DNA from: Pseudohongiella sp.
GTDB taxonomy: Bacteria > Pseudomonadota > Gammaproteobacteria > Pseudomonadales > Pseudohongiellaceae
Assembly: GCA_030652635.1 (NCBI GenBank)
Contig: JAUSPW010000034.1
Span: 1 to 25,390, forward strand
Length of the DNA stretch: 25,390 bases
Direction of reading: 5' to 3'
Shown here: positions 16,743-25,390 of the stretch, piece after piece
Layout: every line of letters begins with the position of its first letter
Position numbering within the stretch: the first letter of the stretch is position 1
Notes under the pieces: generated by a model
Seen by the model: the letters and a program-made list of their open reading frames with translations, nothing else
Told to the model about the DNA's origin: nothing
Databases searched by the model: none
Translations under genes and position numbers: made by a program

Positions 16743-17121
16743 AAAAACACAGCAACGGGTTGATGCCAATGAAGCTGAGTTAGCCGCAGCTGCAAGCAAA
16801 CCCAAACCCAGCACGAGCGCAGAAGGTCTGGACAATCTGATCCATGAGCGAACCCGACTGTCATTGATCAGCGCGCTTGCCGCACATACCAGCCTGAGTT
16901 TTATTGAACTCAAAGAATTGTTGCAGATGTCTGACGGCAACCTCAGCGTTCAAGCCCGCAAACTGGAGGAAGCCGGTTACATCAGCTGCCAGAAAAGTTT
17001 TGTGGGTCGTACCCCTCGCACAGAATTTGCGTTAACAGCGGCTGGTCGCACGGCACTGCAGCGGTATGTCGCACATATGGAAGCCTTGATAAAAACCATG
17101 AAACCCGTCAACAAGGAGTAA
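16732..17121 (+). CDS. Winged-helix DNA-binding transcriptional regulator
   Basis: A 129-residue protein. A low-complexity, Ala/Lys-rich N terminus (1-35) precedes a winged-helix domain (about 36-115): helix LIHERTRLSLISAL, helix SFIELKELLQ, recognition helix DGNLSVQARKLEEAGYI, and the wing KSFVGRTPRTEFALTAAGR. This matches the MarR/ArsR-like winged-helix family of small repressors. A GGAGG ribosome site lies four bases before the ATG. It sits between two membrane-protein genes in a tight operon and probably regulates its own promoter, where nested palindromes are found at 16068-16089. No ligand-binding domain is evident, so it may respond to a partner protein such as one of the flanking membrane proteins. 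Confidence 0.88.
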   Translation: MAAKKTQQRVDANEAELAAAASKPKPSTSAEGLDNLIHERTRLSLISALAAHTSLSFIELKELLQMSDGNLSVQARKLEEAGYISCQKSFVGRTPRTEFALTAAGRTALQRYVAHMEALIKTMKPVNKE

Positions 17122-17125
17122 ACAC

Positions 17126-18652
17126 ATGGACATCATTCAGCATCACGACACAAAACAAGCTTCGCAACGTGAACAGACCCACACTCCCGAACAGCTGAAG
17201 ACGGCCACCCATTTGCTTGCGCTGGGCACTGTCAGTGGATTGTTATTGCACTGGCTGGTTTGGGCCAGAATCGGTGGCAGCCTTGGCATGTTGCTCTGGA
17301 CTGTATTCAGCTGCGGCGCAGTGCTCTGGTTAAATCGCCATCAAAACAAAACATGGCGTGTTGAATTACTGATCTGGACTACAGTCATCATCTGTGCGGC
17401 ATGGCTTTCCGTGCTGCGCGATGCAGATCCAGTCATGCTGTTGATGTATCTGGTGATGTTATTGAGCTTGGGTATTGTATTTTACCGGGCACGTGGTGAT
17501 CTGCTAGGCAGTGCAACACTACCCCTAATGTTCAACACCGCCTTGCATTTACCGGCTCGAATCATACTGAGCATTTTCCCGGCACTGGATATGTTCATCA
17601 AATCAAGCTGGAAAGGTGGCAGCCAGATCAGCGCAGTGTTTCGCGGATTGATGTTGTCCATCCCTTTGTTATTTGTTTTTGTGCTGTTGTTTGCGTCAGC
17701 TGATGCGGTATTCAGCCAGCAACTGGATCGTGTTGGCAGTTTTATGAGCGACCTGACACCAACCGCACCCCTGATCAACCTTGTACTGATTATCATCGCA
17801 ACCGGCGTGCTGAGCTGCGGCCTGATACAGCATGCACAATCAACAGATTTGACTGCCATACATGAGAGTCAACAGTTATGGCCGGGGCTGCGTGTGCAGC
17901 TTGGAAAAACGGAAACCGCCATTGTGATGGGTTCGCTGGCGCTATTGTTTGTGACGTTTGTGATATTGCAGGCTTCCTACCTGTTTGGCGGGCGTGAGCT
18001 GATCGAAGTTCGCAGTGGCCTGACACTGGCCGATTATGCCCGTCGCGGTTTTTTTGAGTTATTGACCGTCGCTGCACTGACCATGGGGGTCTTGATTACG
18101 CTGGCGTCAGTACAGTGTCATCAAGGTCTGTTTCGCCAGCTTGGAGGTGTACTGATCGCCTGCGTCATGATCATGCTGGTGTCGTCGGTTTATCGTTTGA
18201 ATCTTTACGTGGAACAGTTTGGCCTGACCATGGCCCGCCTGGTGGCACTGTCCATCATGCTCTGGTTAAGCATCAGTCTTTTGTGGTTTGCAGCAACCGT
18301 CTTGCGCGGCAATACGCGTGGTTTTCTGGCGGGCTTGGTAATCAGCAGCATGGCTTGTTGTTTACTGCTGGCGGCCATCAATCCTGCTGCACGAGTCGCA
18401 CAAGTAAACATCGAACACGCACGTAACAGTGGATCACAACTTGACATCGACTACCTGAACAGACTGGGCGCGGATGTTGTCCCTGTAGTCATTGCTTCTG
18501 GTGTCAATTGTTTTGTCACTGAAACACGATTTTCCCATTGGGCCGCAACGTCAACATCTTCTTATACTTCAAGCGACTGGCGTGAGTGGAATGCTGCGCG
18601 GGCGGCAGCACGTGAGGCAGTGATTGCCAAAATTGAGTTATGCCACCCATGA
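17126..18652 (+). CDS. DUF4153/DUF4173-type polytopic membrane protein
   Basis: A 508-residue protein with around a dozen membrane helices between residues 25 and 430, and a soluble C-terminal segment. Features that fit the DUF4153/DUF4173 family are the LNIxHLPARI-like stretch near 145, a FIKSSWKGG segment before a hydrophobic pair of helices, the INxEH block near 428 and DYLNRLGADVVPVV near 443. Function of the family is unknown; members often sit next to small winged-helix regulators. An AAGGAG ribosome site precedes the ATG by about seven bases, and only four bases separate it from the regulator stop, so it is the third gene of one operon. Nothing in it suggests a transporter with a known substrate. 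Confidence 0.8.
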   Translation: MDIIQHHDTKQASQREQTHTPEQLKTATHLLALGTVSGLLLHWLVWARIGGSLGMLLWTVFSCGAVLWLNRHQNKTWRVELLIWTTVIICAAWLSVLRDADPVMLLMYLVMLLSLGIVFYRARGDLLGSATLPLMFNTALHLPARIILSIFPALDMFIKSSWKGGSQISAVFRGLMLSIPLLFVFVLLFASADAVFSQQLDRVGSFMSDLTPTAPLINLVLIIIATGVLSCGLIQHAQSTDLTAIHESQQLWPGLRVQLGKTETAIVMGSLALLFVTFVILQASYLFGGRELIEVRSGLTLADYARRGFFELLTVAALTMGVLITLASVQCHQGLFRQLGGVLIACVMIMLVSSVYRLNLYVEQFGLTMARLVALSIMLWLSISLLWFAATVLRGNTRGFLAGLVISSMACCLLLAAINPAARVAQVNIEHARNSGSQLDIDYLNRLGADVVPVVIASGVNCFVTETRFSHWAATSTSSYTSSDWREWNAARAAAREAVIAKIELCHP

Positions 18653-18718
18653 GTAATCACACCAATGTTCTTAAGCTCAAGCTGCTATCATCTTGCTTAT
18701 AGTACAGGGACGACCATC

Positions 18719-19984
18719 ATGGCTTTAAAAATTCTGCACACCTCCGACTGGCATCTTGGCCGCGCGTTGTACGGCCAGAAACGCTACGAAGAATTTGATG
18801 CCCTGCTGGACTGGATGATCAACACCTTAAAGGAACAGCAGATCGATGTGCTGCTCATCGCCGGTGATGTGTTTGACACGGGCACGCCTAGTAACCGCGC
18901 TATGCAGCAGTATTACCGTTTTCTGACGCAGGTCAGTGATACCGGTTGCAGGCATGTTGTCATTATTGGCGGCAATCACGACTCTCCGACTTTTTTGAAT
19001 GCACCGCGTGACTTGTTAAAAGTATTAAATGTGCATGTGGTCGGTGCAAAAACTGATGCCATAGAAGACGAAGTGATTGTGCTGCGTGACAAAGACCATA
19101 AACCGCTGGCCATCGTCTGTGCCACGCCCTACCTGCGTGACCGTGATATCCGCACGGCGGAGGCAGGGGAATCTATCGAAGATAAGGAACAGAAACTCCT
19201 GGATGGTATACGAAACCACTACACAGCCGTCACGGCTTATGCCACTCAAATTCAGTCATCACTGACTGATGCCGAGCAACAGATTGTGCCCATGATCGGC
19301 ATGGGCCATTTGTTTGCCGCAGGAGGCCGCACTACCGATGACGATGGCGTTCGCCCGCTCTACGTGGGATCACTCGCACATGTCGGGGTGAGTATTTTCC
19401 CTGACACCTTGGATTACGTTGCGCTGGGTCACCTGCATGTACCGCAGTGCGTCGGTAATCATGAACACATACGGTATTGCGGCTCACCGCTGCCTATGGG
19501 TTTTGGCGAAGCGCTGCAACAAAAATCAGTCTGTGTATTGACCTTCGAAACACGCAAACCGACCTTGTGCATACACCCCATACCAACGTTCCAGCGTCTG
19601 CGTCAGTTGCGCGGCAATCTATCCACCCTGCAATCAGAGCTGAACAGTTTGATACAAGACGACACAACGAGCTGGGTGGAAGTGATTTATACCGGCGACG
19701 AAATAGTGCCTGATCTGCGCGAGAAACTGGAAGCGGTAACCACTGGGGCGCAGGCCAATACTACAAGTCCGGTCACAATTTTGCGCATTAAAAATCAGCG
19801 AATCAGCACGCAAAGTTTAACTGCCGACATGCCCGAACAGACATTGGATGACCTGTCCCCTCACGACGTATTTGAACGTTGTCTTCTGGCTCACGACATT
19901 CCCGATGAACAACGCCCTGCCCTGCAGCATGCCTATCAGGAAATCCTGACGCAGTTGCAGGAACACGATACCAGGGCGGATTAA
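18719..19984 (+). CDS. sbcD: Exonuclease SbcD (Mre11-type nuclease subunit)
   Basis: The 421-residue nuclease subunit of the SbcCD complex, which with manganese cleaves hairpins and DNA ends, removing palindromic structures and blocked ends. Phosphoesterase motifs: D10 and H12 in TSDWHLG, D50 in GDVFD, N86-H87-D88 in GGNHDS, a conserved His in GMGHLF, and H238/H240 in GHLH. A C-terminal capping domain follows from about 280. The frame extends to 18665, but the ATG at 18719 is preferred because it starts the conserved core as MALKILHTSDWH and has AGGGA (18706-18710) eight bases upstream. Only two bases separate it from sbcC. Confidence 0.97.
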   Translation: MALKILHTSDWHLGRALYGQKRYEEFDALLDWMINTLKEQQIDVLLIAGDVFDTGTPSNRAMQQYYRFLTQVSDTGCRHVVIIGGNHDSPTFLNAPRDLLKVLNVHVVGAKTDAIEDEVIVLRDKDHKPLAIVCATPYLRDRDIRTAEAGESIEDKEQKLLDGIRNHYTAVTAYATQIQSSLTDAEQQIVPMIGMGHLFAAGGRTTDDDGVRPLYVGSLAHVGVSIFPDTLDYVALGHLHVPQCVGNHEHIRYCGSPLPMGFGEALQQKSVCVLTFETRKPTLCIHPIPTFQRLRQLRGNLSTLQSELNSLIQDDTTSWVEVIYTGDEIVPDLREKLEAVTTGAQANTTSPVTILRIKNQRISTQSLTADMPEQTLDDLSPHDVFERCLLAHDIPDEQRPALQHAYQEILTQLQEHDTRAD

Positions 19985-19986
19985 GC

Positions 19987-22900
19987 ATGCGTATTCTTGG
20001 CATCCGTTTTAAAAACATCAATTCACTGGCGGGAGAATGGCAGGTTGACTTTACCCAGCCAGAGTTTACTGGCGACGGCCTGTTTGCGATTACCGGCCCT
20101 ACTGGCGCAGGCAAAACTACCTTACTGGATGTGATTTGTCTGGCGCTGTATGGCCGCACTCCCCGTCTTGAACGAGTAAATAAATCAAGCAACGATGTGA
20201 TGACCCGACAGACCGGTGAGTGTTTTGCTGAAGTCACTTTTTCTACGCTGGCAGGAAAATTCCGATGTCATTGGTCGCAACATAAAGCGCGCAGAAGAGC
20301 GGACGGCGACCTGCAAACGCACAAACATGAAATCAGTGATGCCGAATCCGGGCAGATAATTGACAACCAGATTCGCACAGTCGCGCAGCGTATTGAACAA
20401 ACTACTGGCATGGATTTTGATCGCTTTACGCAGTCCATGATGTTGGCGCAAGGTGGCTTTGCAGCGTTTTTAAAAGCCAGCGCAGACGAACGTGCGCCCA
20501 TACTGGAACAGATCACCGGCACCAGCATCTACTCTGACATTTCCATCAAGGTACATGAACGACATGCGCTCGAACGCAATGTGCTGCAAAGTCTTCAGAC
20601 CGAACTCAGCGGCTTACAACTATTGACGCCGGAACAGGAAGATGCTCTGCAGGCAGAAGAAACCGTCAAGTCTGCCGAACTGATTGAGCAGACTGCAACA
20701 TTGAATACCCTGCGCCAACAACGCGATTGGAAACAACAATGCCTGCAGCTGGAACAAAAGCTCACCGTTTTGAACAAACAATTTGAACACTGGCAGCAAC
20801 AAGATCATGCATTCGAAACGCAGCGGCGAATACTCGATAGAGCCAACCTCACCATCACATTGTCCGGTCAATACAGCGCGTTAAATACCTTGCGCCAAAA
20901 CCAGAACGACGACCAACAACGCCTGAGCAACACCGTCAAGGCTGAACCTGATTTGCAGCAAACCCTTGCCATACATCAAAAAAGTCTCCAACAGGCAACC
21001 GGTTTGCGGCAGCAGGCAGATAACAACCTGAACAGTATGCGGCCGGTGTTTAAACAGGTGCATGTGCTGGACAGCCAGATGCGGCAGCAACACGTCCAAC
21101 TTAATCAGGCAAACACTGCACTTGAAACATTGCTTGCCGGGCAAGAGCAAGCACAACAGCAACACAAAAAAATGCAGATAACACTTGAGCAGCAAAAGCA
21201 GTCGTTGGCTGGATTTCTGCTGGCAGACGAGCGCAGTTATGAACCCTTGTTATTACGACTGACTGCCGACCGCGAAAACGCTCAACAACAAGTATCGGAA
21301 AAAAACGCTGATATACACACACTCACACAAGGCAAACCGCTGTCTCACTGGCGTCTGCGCAGCGAGCAGCTAACTCAAGCACTGACGCGCTGTGATGTGT
21401 TGGCGCAAGCTCTGGACGAGCACAACGGACTTCAGAACAAATTACAAACCCGCGAACAGCAAATCCGGGATATTGATGTTGAATTGGCAACTCTGCACAA
21501 CGAACAGCAGCAATCAAGCGAACTGGTGATTGCACGTGTCTCCGCGTTTGAGGCGCTGCAACAGCAGAGGACGCTGTTGCACACAATCAAGAAACTGGAG
21601 TCACTTCGCGCTGAGCTCAGCGATGGCCAGCCCTGCCCGCTGTGTGGCGCTACTGACCACCCATACGCCAGCCACGCGCCGGACGCTGATGTTGCAGCGC
21701 TCAACATTAAAATTGCGGCAGCTGAGAAACTGCTGGAACAAAGCCGTGGGCAGCTGCAGACACTTGCAAACAGAATTCTGCAACAACAGGAAAGATCCGC
21801 GCATTTGCAGAACCAATGTCAGGAAGAAAAAAACGCTTATGCAGCGCTTGAACAAAAAATCATTTCACTGCGTCATGAGTTGAAACTCTCCGACGACATC
21901 ACGCACGATCAACATCGTGATGCACTCAAGCGTGAACTGGCGGGCATCAGTCAAACGCTGGATGTGATCGAATTCGAACAGGATCAGCTAACGTTACTCG
22001 AGCAGTCTGCAGATCAGGCACAAACTACACTGAGCGAGGTCAGACTGCTAATCACAGCACTGACACATGCGCACGATTTGCTGGCGAGCAACCGAGAACA
22101 ACTGCAGCAATTATCCGAACAAACACACATTGCCCGCACCCATTTATCTGAACTACAACAGCAAGTGGACAAACTCTCGTCCGAACGCAAACATCTGTTA
22201 GGTGATCAGAATCCGGATACGCTGGAATCTGAGCTGCTAGAGGCACTGGCTTCGGCTGACGCTGTATTACAAACTGCTTTGCAGCTAAAACAATTTGCTG
22301 AAAAACAGCTGCACGACAATCACCAACAACGCCAGACGCTGATTCAGCAACTCAGTGACCGCCAACAAAAGATACTGACGGCTGAGGCCGCGTTTAATAG
22401 CCTGTTAACTCAAAAAGGCTTCAATCAGGAAGCAGACTATCTTGCGGCCTGCTTGCCCGAGACTGAAAGGCTGCAGTTGCAACAACAAGCCGATCTACTT
22501 CGTCAGCAAGGCACAGCACTGAATGCCTTGATCAAACAATCCATTGAAGAATTGGATGCGCTGCTGCAGCAAGCCCTGAGCGCTGAGTCGCTGGAAACAC
22601 TGCAGCAAACCCTGCTCGACCATGAAAAACAGCTAAACCAATTGCAGGAAACCTTGGGCGGGTTGCGCCGCGATTTGCACAACAACGAACAGGCGCGTGA
22701 AAAACAAAAACATCAGGCTAAAAAAATTGATGCGCAGAAACGCGAACTGGAACGCTGGGCCGCCCTGCATGAGCTGATCGGTTCTGCCGACGGCAAAAAA
22801 TTCCGCAACTTTGCGCAGGGTCTGACCTTTGAACTGATGATCAGTCATGCCAATCAGCAGCTTCAGAAAATGTTAGATCGATATATGTTGTTGCGTGACA

Positions 22901-23265
22901 AAGACCAGCCACTTGATTTGAACGTTGTGGACTTTTATCAGGCGGGCGAGATCCGCTCCACCAAAAACCTGTCCGGTGGCGAAAGTTTTATTGTCAGCCT
23001 GGCCTTGGCCCTGGGCCTGTCGCGCATGGCCAGTCGCAATGTGCGGGTTGACTCGCTGTTTCTGGACGAAGGTTTTGGCACACTGGATGAAGATGCGCTG
23101 GATACCGCACTGGAAACACTCAGCAGCCTTCAGCAGGAAGGCAAACTGATCGGCGTAATTTCACACGTACCCGCCCTAAAAGAGCGTATCGGCACGCAAA
23201 TCAAAGTGGCACCTGGCCCCGGCGGACGCAGTACTCTCAGCGGACCGGGGTGCAGCGCAATTTGA
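19987..23265 (+). CDS. sbcC: Exonuclease SbcC (Rad50-type ATPase subunit)
   Basis: The 1092-residue SMC-like ATPase of SbcCD. Walker A is GPTGAGKTT (37-45); a Q-loop follows in FTQSMMLAQGGF; long Gln- and Leu-rich coiled coils run from about 180 to 540 and 570 to 900; the zinc hook is CPLC (Cys550, Cys553) at the tip; the ABC signature is LSGGES (995-1000); Walker B is LFLDEGFG (D1027, E1028), followed by the D-loop TLDEDALD. The order head - coil - hook - coil - head is complete, so the protein should dimerise through zinc and gate the SbcD nuclease by ATP. The C terminus ends soon after the conserved SHVPALKERI. The next gene converges from the other strand 22 bases away. Confidence 0.97.
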   Translation: MRILGIRFKNINSLAGEWQVDFTQPEFTGDGLFAITGPTGAGKTTLLDVICLALYGRTPRLERVNKSSNDVMTRQTGECFAEVTFSTLAGKFRCHWSQHKARRRADGDLQTHKHEISDAESGQIIDNQIRTVAQRIEQTTGMDFDRFTQSMMLAQGGFAAFLKASADERAPILEQITGTSIYSDISIKVHERHALERNVLQSLQTELSGLQLLTPEQEDALQAEETVKSAELIEQTATLNTLRQQRDWKQQCLQLEQKLTVLNKQFEHWQQQDHAFETQRRILDRANLTITLSGQYSALNTLRQNQNDDQQRLSNTVKAEPDLQQTLAIHQKSLQQATGLRQQADNNLNSMRPVFKQVHVLDSQMRQQHVQLNQANTALETLLAGQEQAQQQHKKMQITLEQQKQSLAGFLLADERSYEPLLLRLTADRENAQQQVSEKNADIHTLTQGKPLSHWRLRSEQLTQALTRCDVLAQALDEHNGLQNKLQTREQQIRDIDVELATLHNEQQQSSELVIARVSAFEALQQQRTLLHTIKKLESLRAELSDGQPCPLCGATDHPYASHAPDADVAALNIKIAAAEKLLEQSRGQLQTLANRILQQQERSAHLQNQCQEEKNAYAALEQKIISLRHELKLSDDITHDQHRDALKRELAGISQTLDVIEFEQDQLTLLEQSADQAQTTLSEVRLLITALTHAHDLLASNREQLQQLSEQTHIARTHLSELQQQVDKLSSERKHLLGDQNPDTLESELLEALASADAVLQTALQLKQFAEKQLHDNHQQRQTLIQQLSDRQQKILTAEAAFNSLLTQKGFNQEADYLAACLPETERLQLQQQADLLRQQGTALNALIKQSIEELDALLQQALSAESLETLQQTLLDHEKQLNQLQETLGGLRRDLHNNEQAREKQKHQAKKIDAQKRELERWAALHELIGSADGKKFRNFAQGLTFELMISHANQQLQKMLDRYMLLRDKDQPLDLNVVDFYQAGEIRSTKNLSGGESFIVSLALALGLSRMASRNVRVDSLFLDEGFGTLDEDALDTALETLSSLQQEGKLIGVISHVPALKERIGTQIKVAPGPGGRSTLSGPGCSAI

Positions 23266-23287
23266 CGAATAATACCAGTGCTGATTG

Positions 23288-23803
23288 TTATTCCGGGCGT
23301 GGCATAAACGGCAGATCAGTCACGCCAGGGTCAATGCCAAGCTGCATCAGCAGCGTGGTAACCTGACCACGATGGTGAGTCTGGTGATTAAAAAAGTGTG
23401 TGACGGCCAACCACATCGGTAGCACTTTCTCCTGCGCCGCTGTGATAGGCATAAAGCGAAGATCTTTAGCCAGCTGCTCTGCTGATAGACCTGCTGCCCA
23501 CTCAACAATACGCTGATCTTGTTTATCCCGCTCAGACCTTAAGTCATTAAAGTCTGCATATAACTCTTCGCTGAGTGCCTTGGCGACAAACAGATCTTGG
23601 ACAAACCGTCCCATCCAGATTTTGTCTGCCAGCAGAATATGATTCAAAGTGCCATGGATAGATTTAAAAAATGCACCCATGTCCTTTTTACGCGTTTCAT
23701 CATCCAGCGTTGCCACAACATCGTAGAGCCGGCCGTTTATCCATTTGTTGTAGTTCGCCATCGTAGTGGCAAAGTTTTTGTCCAAGGCCGAGCAAGTATT
23801 CAT
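23288..23803 (-). CDS. DinB-family four-helix-bundle protein
   Basis: A DinB/YfiT-like protein of about 171 residues. The core starts LDKNFATTMANYNKWINGRLYD and keeps metal-ligand histidines in TLNHILLADKIW and, near the C terminus, HFFNHQTHHRGQ. The family includes metal-dependent thiol transferases (bacillithiol, mycothiol) and damage-induced proteins; the substrate here is unknown. Start codons at 23842 (GTG) and 23818 (ATG) are also in frame, but the ATG at 23803 has GGGAG eight bases upstream and starts just before the conserved core. If 23842 or 23818 is used the protein gains 13 or 5 residues. With the GTG it would overlap the LysE-type gene. Probably cotranscribed with that gene. Confidence 0.88.
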   Translation of the reverse strand: MNTCSALDKNFATTMANYNKWINGRLYDVVATLDDETRKKDMGAFFKSIHGTLNHILLADKIWMGRFVQDLFVAKALSEELYADFNDLRSERDKQDQRIVEWAAGLSAEQLAKDLRFMPITAAQEKVLPMWLAVTHFFNHQTHHRGQVTTLLMQLGIDPGVTDLPFMPRPE

Positions 23804-23838
23804 CTCCATTTCTCCCATGACTCTTGATAAATTGGCAA

Positions 23839-24462
23839 TCACTGAAACAGCGGATACATAGACCCCAACAACAGCACACCCATCACCAGATTAAACACGC
23901 GTGCTTTCAGCGGATCCAGTAAAAACGCACGCAAACTGGCTCCAAACAGATTCCACATACTGATCACTGGCATGCCCAGCACGGCAAACAGGAAACCTAT
24001 CATCAAGGTATTAGCCCACATGGTTTGAGGCTGTGTGTAGGTCGCAATGGCTGTCAGCATCATCATCCAGGCTTTTGGGTTAACCCATTGAAACATGGCT
24101 GCTTGCCAAAAACTCAAGGGTTTTGTCACTACAGGCGCATGATCTTTGTCAGACTGGACAACAACTGGTGTGGGCGCGAACGCTGGTTTGATCAGCATCC
24201 AGGTCAGGTATAACAACGCGCCGCCACACAAAATTTTCAACACCATTTCCAGTATTGGAAATCGGGTTAACAGCTGCCCCAGTCCCATCGCAATGGAAAG
24301 CAGCAGAATCTGGCAGCCTATGGTAATACCCAGAATATGGGGGATTGAGCGTCGAAAACCGAAATTGGCGCCCGATGCCAGCAACATCATGTTGTTAGGC
24401 CCCGGCGTCCCAGTCATCACCACCACAAATCCCATCAGGGCTATCAATTGCTCTATCGGCAT
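23839..24462 (-). CDS. LysE/RhtB-family amino-acid exporter
   Basis: A 207-residue inner-membrane protein with about six helices. The N-terminal family signature is clear: a helix, then TGTPGPNNMMLLASGANFGFRRS and HILGITIGC. Later blocks include KPLSFWQAAMFQWVNPKAWM, typical of RhtB/LysE exporters, which drive out amino acids or their analogs using the proton gradient. The substrate cannot be told from sequence. It is divergent from a MocR-type regulator gene with a shared 210-base region holding repeats, an arrangement in which the regulator often controls the exporter. The 3' end meets the DinB-family gene. Confidence 0.93.
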   Translation of the reverse strand: MPIEQLIALMGFVVVMTGTPGPNNMMLLASGANFGFRRSIPHILGITIGCQILLLSIAMGLGQLLTRFPILEMVLKILCGGALLYLTWMLIKPAFAPTPVVVQSDKDHAPVVTKPLSFWQAAMFQWVNPKAWMMMLTAIATYTQPQTMWANTLMIGFLFAVLGMPVISMWNLFGASLRAFLLDPLKARVFNLVMGVLLLGSMYPLFQ

Positions 24463-24672
24463 TTTGCTTGCGTGTCCTATTCATCAGTGTTGTTTCAAGG
24501 TGCGTGCATTCTGAATAGACAGCGCCAAACAATACAGATATAAAATATGTAAATTGAACCGGTACAGTTATGACAGTAACACGTCTGTATTGCCTAAATG
24601 AGCGGCGTCTGTACTGTCAAAATCACCTGCACTTGCATTAGCCTGAAAAAAGAAAGATACGGAGCGAGCATC
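24463..24672. promoter_or_regulatory. Divergent control region of the LysE-type exporter and the MocR-type regulator
   Basis: This 210-base gap holds repeated CTGTA/TACAG elements. TGACAGTA (24571-24578) and TACTGTCA (24612-24619) are a perfect inverted repeat about 41 bases apart start to start. CGTCTGTATTG (24582-24592) and CGTCTGTACTG (24606-24616) are direct repeats differing at one base, 24 bases apart. Extra ACAG copies occur at 24533-24537 and 24564-24568. MocR-type regulators bind direct or inverted repeats in such intergenic regions. No -35/-10 pair is convincing, and a GGAG ribosome site lies eight bases before the MocR-type ATG. Confidence 0.6.
24582..24616 (+). repeat. Direct repeat CGTCTGTAYTG, two copies, candidate MocR-type operator
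   Basis: Two 11-base copies, 24582-24592 and 24606-24616, match at ten of eleven positions with start-to-start spacing of 24 bases, a little over two helical turns. They lie within the larger inverted repeat at 24571-24619 in the divergent promoter region. The spacing would place both on roughly the same helix face, as in known MocR sites. Confidence 0.5.
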
Positions 24673-25390
24673 ATGCTGTACCAGCAACTGGCCGATCGTC
24701 TGCAGAGTCTGATTGGCGAAAACATCTACGAGGTTGGCACTCGGCTGCCCGGTGTGCGTCAACTCAGTCTGCAGCACGAAGTCAGTGTCTCCACTGCTGT
24801 GAATGCCTGCCGTGAATTGGAACAGCGCGGTTTGCTGGAGGCGCGCCCGCGCGCCGGGTATTTTGTTCGCCTGCCTCCCGCACAAAGGGCCGCACCCCGA
24901 CCTGGCAAAACCAGCACCAAACCCCGCGCTGTGACCGGCCAGGAACGCGTACTGCGTCTGCTGCAGGCCGTGAATGATCCGGATATCGTTAATCTGGGCG
25001 CAGCCGTGCCCGATGCGGACTTTCTGCCCGTTGCGGTCATGGAGCGCGCATTTCACCATGTGCTGCGCACACAGCGCAGACGTTGTATGGGTTATGAGTT
25101 TCCTCCGGGTGCACCGGAGTTGCGTGCACAAATTGCACGTCGACTCGCCGGTCATCAGTGTCAGGTCACGCAGGATGAGGTTCTGATCACCAACAGTTGC
25201 CAGGAAGCCATGCACATCGCTTTGCAACTGCTGACCAAGCCCGGCGATACCGTTGCTGTGGAGTCGCCTACCTACTATGGTTTGCTGCAGGTGATCGAGT
25301 CACTGGGCCTGAAGGCACTTGAAATTCCAACCGATCCGGTCACCGGTATTTCACTGGATGCCTTAGAGATGGCGCTGGAGCGCTGGCCGG
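24673..25390 (+). CDS. MocR-type transcriptional regulator (GntR wHTH fused to aminotransferase fold), 3' partial
   Basis: The visible 239 residues start MLYQQLADRLQSLI and run off the window edge without a stop. Residues 1-70 form a GntR-type winged helix (VGTRLPGVRQLSLQHEVSVSTAV, then RAGYFV). A Pro/Arg-rich linker (about 70-92) leads into the aminotransferase-like domain with VNLGAAVPDADFLP, YEFPPGAPELRAQIARRLAG, TNSCQEAMHIALQLL and VESPTYYG. The PLP-binding lysine should lie beyond the edge, so cofactor binding cannot be judged. MocR proteins sense amino acids or PLP and switch neighbouring metabolic or transport genes; the divergent LysE-type exporter is the likely target. A large frame on the opposite strand here is a shadow of this gene. 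Confidence 0.93.
   Translation, partial: MLYQQLADRLQSLIGENIYEVGTRLPGVRQLSLQHEVSVSTAVNACRELEQRGLLEARPRAGYFVRLPPAQRAAPRPGKTSTKPRAVTGQERVLRLLQAVNDPDIVNLGAAVPDADFLPVAVMERAFHHVLRTQRRRCMGYEFPPGAPELRAQIARRLAGHQCQVTQDEVLITNSCQEAMHIALQLLTKPGDTVAVESPTYYGLLQVIESLGLKALEIPTDPVTGISLDALEMALERWP

Noticed and set aside
18698..18703. TATAGT as a -10 box for sbcD
   Set aside because: Transcription would start around 18710, removing the AGGGA ribosome site at 18706-18710, and no -35 match lies at 16-18 bases upstream.
23217..23250. CCCCGG and CCGGGG inverted repeat near the end of sbcC as a terminator
   Set aside because: It is inside the coding sequence, the loop is about 22 bases and no T-run follows the stem; it may be chance in a GC-rich stretch.
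24568..25227. A 219-codon open frame on the minus strand opposite the MocR-type gene
   Set aside because: It has no recognisable domain, is compositionally odd, and lies fully opposite a clear GntR/aminotransferase coding sequence; it is an antisense shadow.

Overview
The window looks like chromosomal DNA of a gammaproteobacterium. That is inferred from the protein families, SD-led tightly packed operons and roughly even base composition; no rRNA or other taxonomic marker is present. It is densely coding: 20 protein genes (two cut by the window edges) and no intergenic gap above about 210 bases. I see no tRNA, rRNA, CRISPR array, insertion sequence or phage gene.

Layout. (1) 1-5648, plus strand: a membrane-bound Cache-HAMP-PAS-GGDEF-EAL protein whose GGDEF motif has decayed to SADEF while the EAL domain keeps its motifs. 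It overlaps by 4 bases a divergent ADP-ribosylglycohydrolase-like gene, followed by a secreted calcineurin-type phosphoesterase. (2) 5692-7396, minus strand: a SYLF-domain periplasmic protein overlapping a sialidase-like lipoprotein. (3) 7483-15982, minus strand: seven closely packed genes forming two complete MoxR ATPase - DUF58 - transmembrane transglutaminase modules in tandem, ending in a TMEM175-type potassium-channel-like gene that overlaps the last transglutaminase. (4) 15983-16118: a divergent promoter region with nested ACTTT/AAAGT palindromes. (5) 16119-18652, plus strand: a small membrane protein, a winged-helix regulator and a DUF4153/DUF4173-type membrane protein. (6) 18719-23265, plus strand: sbcD and sbcC, the Mre11/Rad50-type nuclease. 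(7) 23288-24462, minus strand: a LysE-type exporter overlapping a DinB-family protein. (8) 24463-24672: a repeat-bearing divergent control region. (9) 24673 to the window end: a MocR-type (GntR/aminotransferase) regulator, cut at the right edge.

How the genes fit together. The most striking structure is region 3. The two modules have the same gene order, the same kind of start/stop overlaps, closely similar MoxR proteins (about 70% identity by eye over the first 117 residues) and intact Cys-His-Asp transglutaminase triads with identical spacing. They read as an old tandem duplication now within one operon, perhaps making two versions of a membrane ATPase/transglutaminase machine whose substrate is unknown. 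Region 4 sits between this operon and the winged-helix operon and may link their expression. The other groups are either familiar (sbcDC, MocR/LysE) or small operons of uncertain role.
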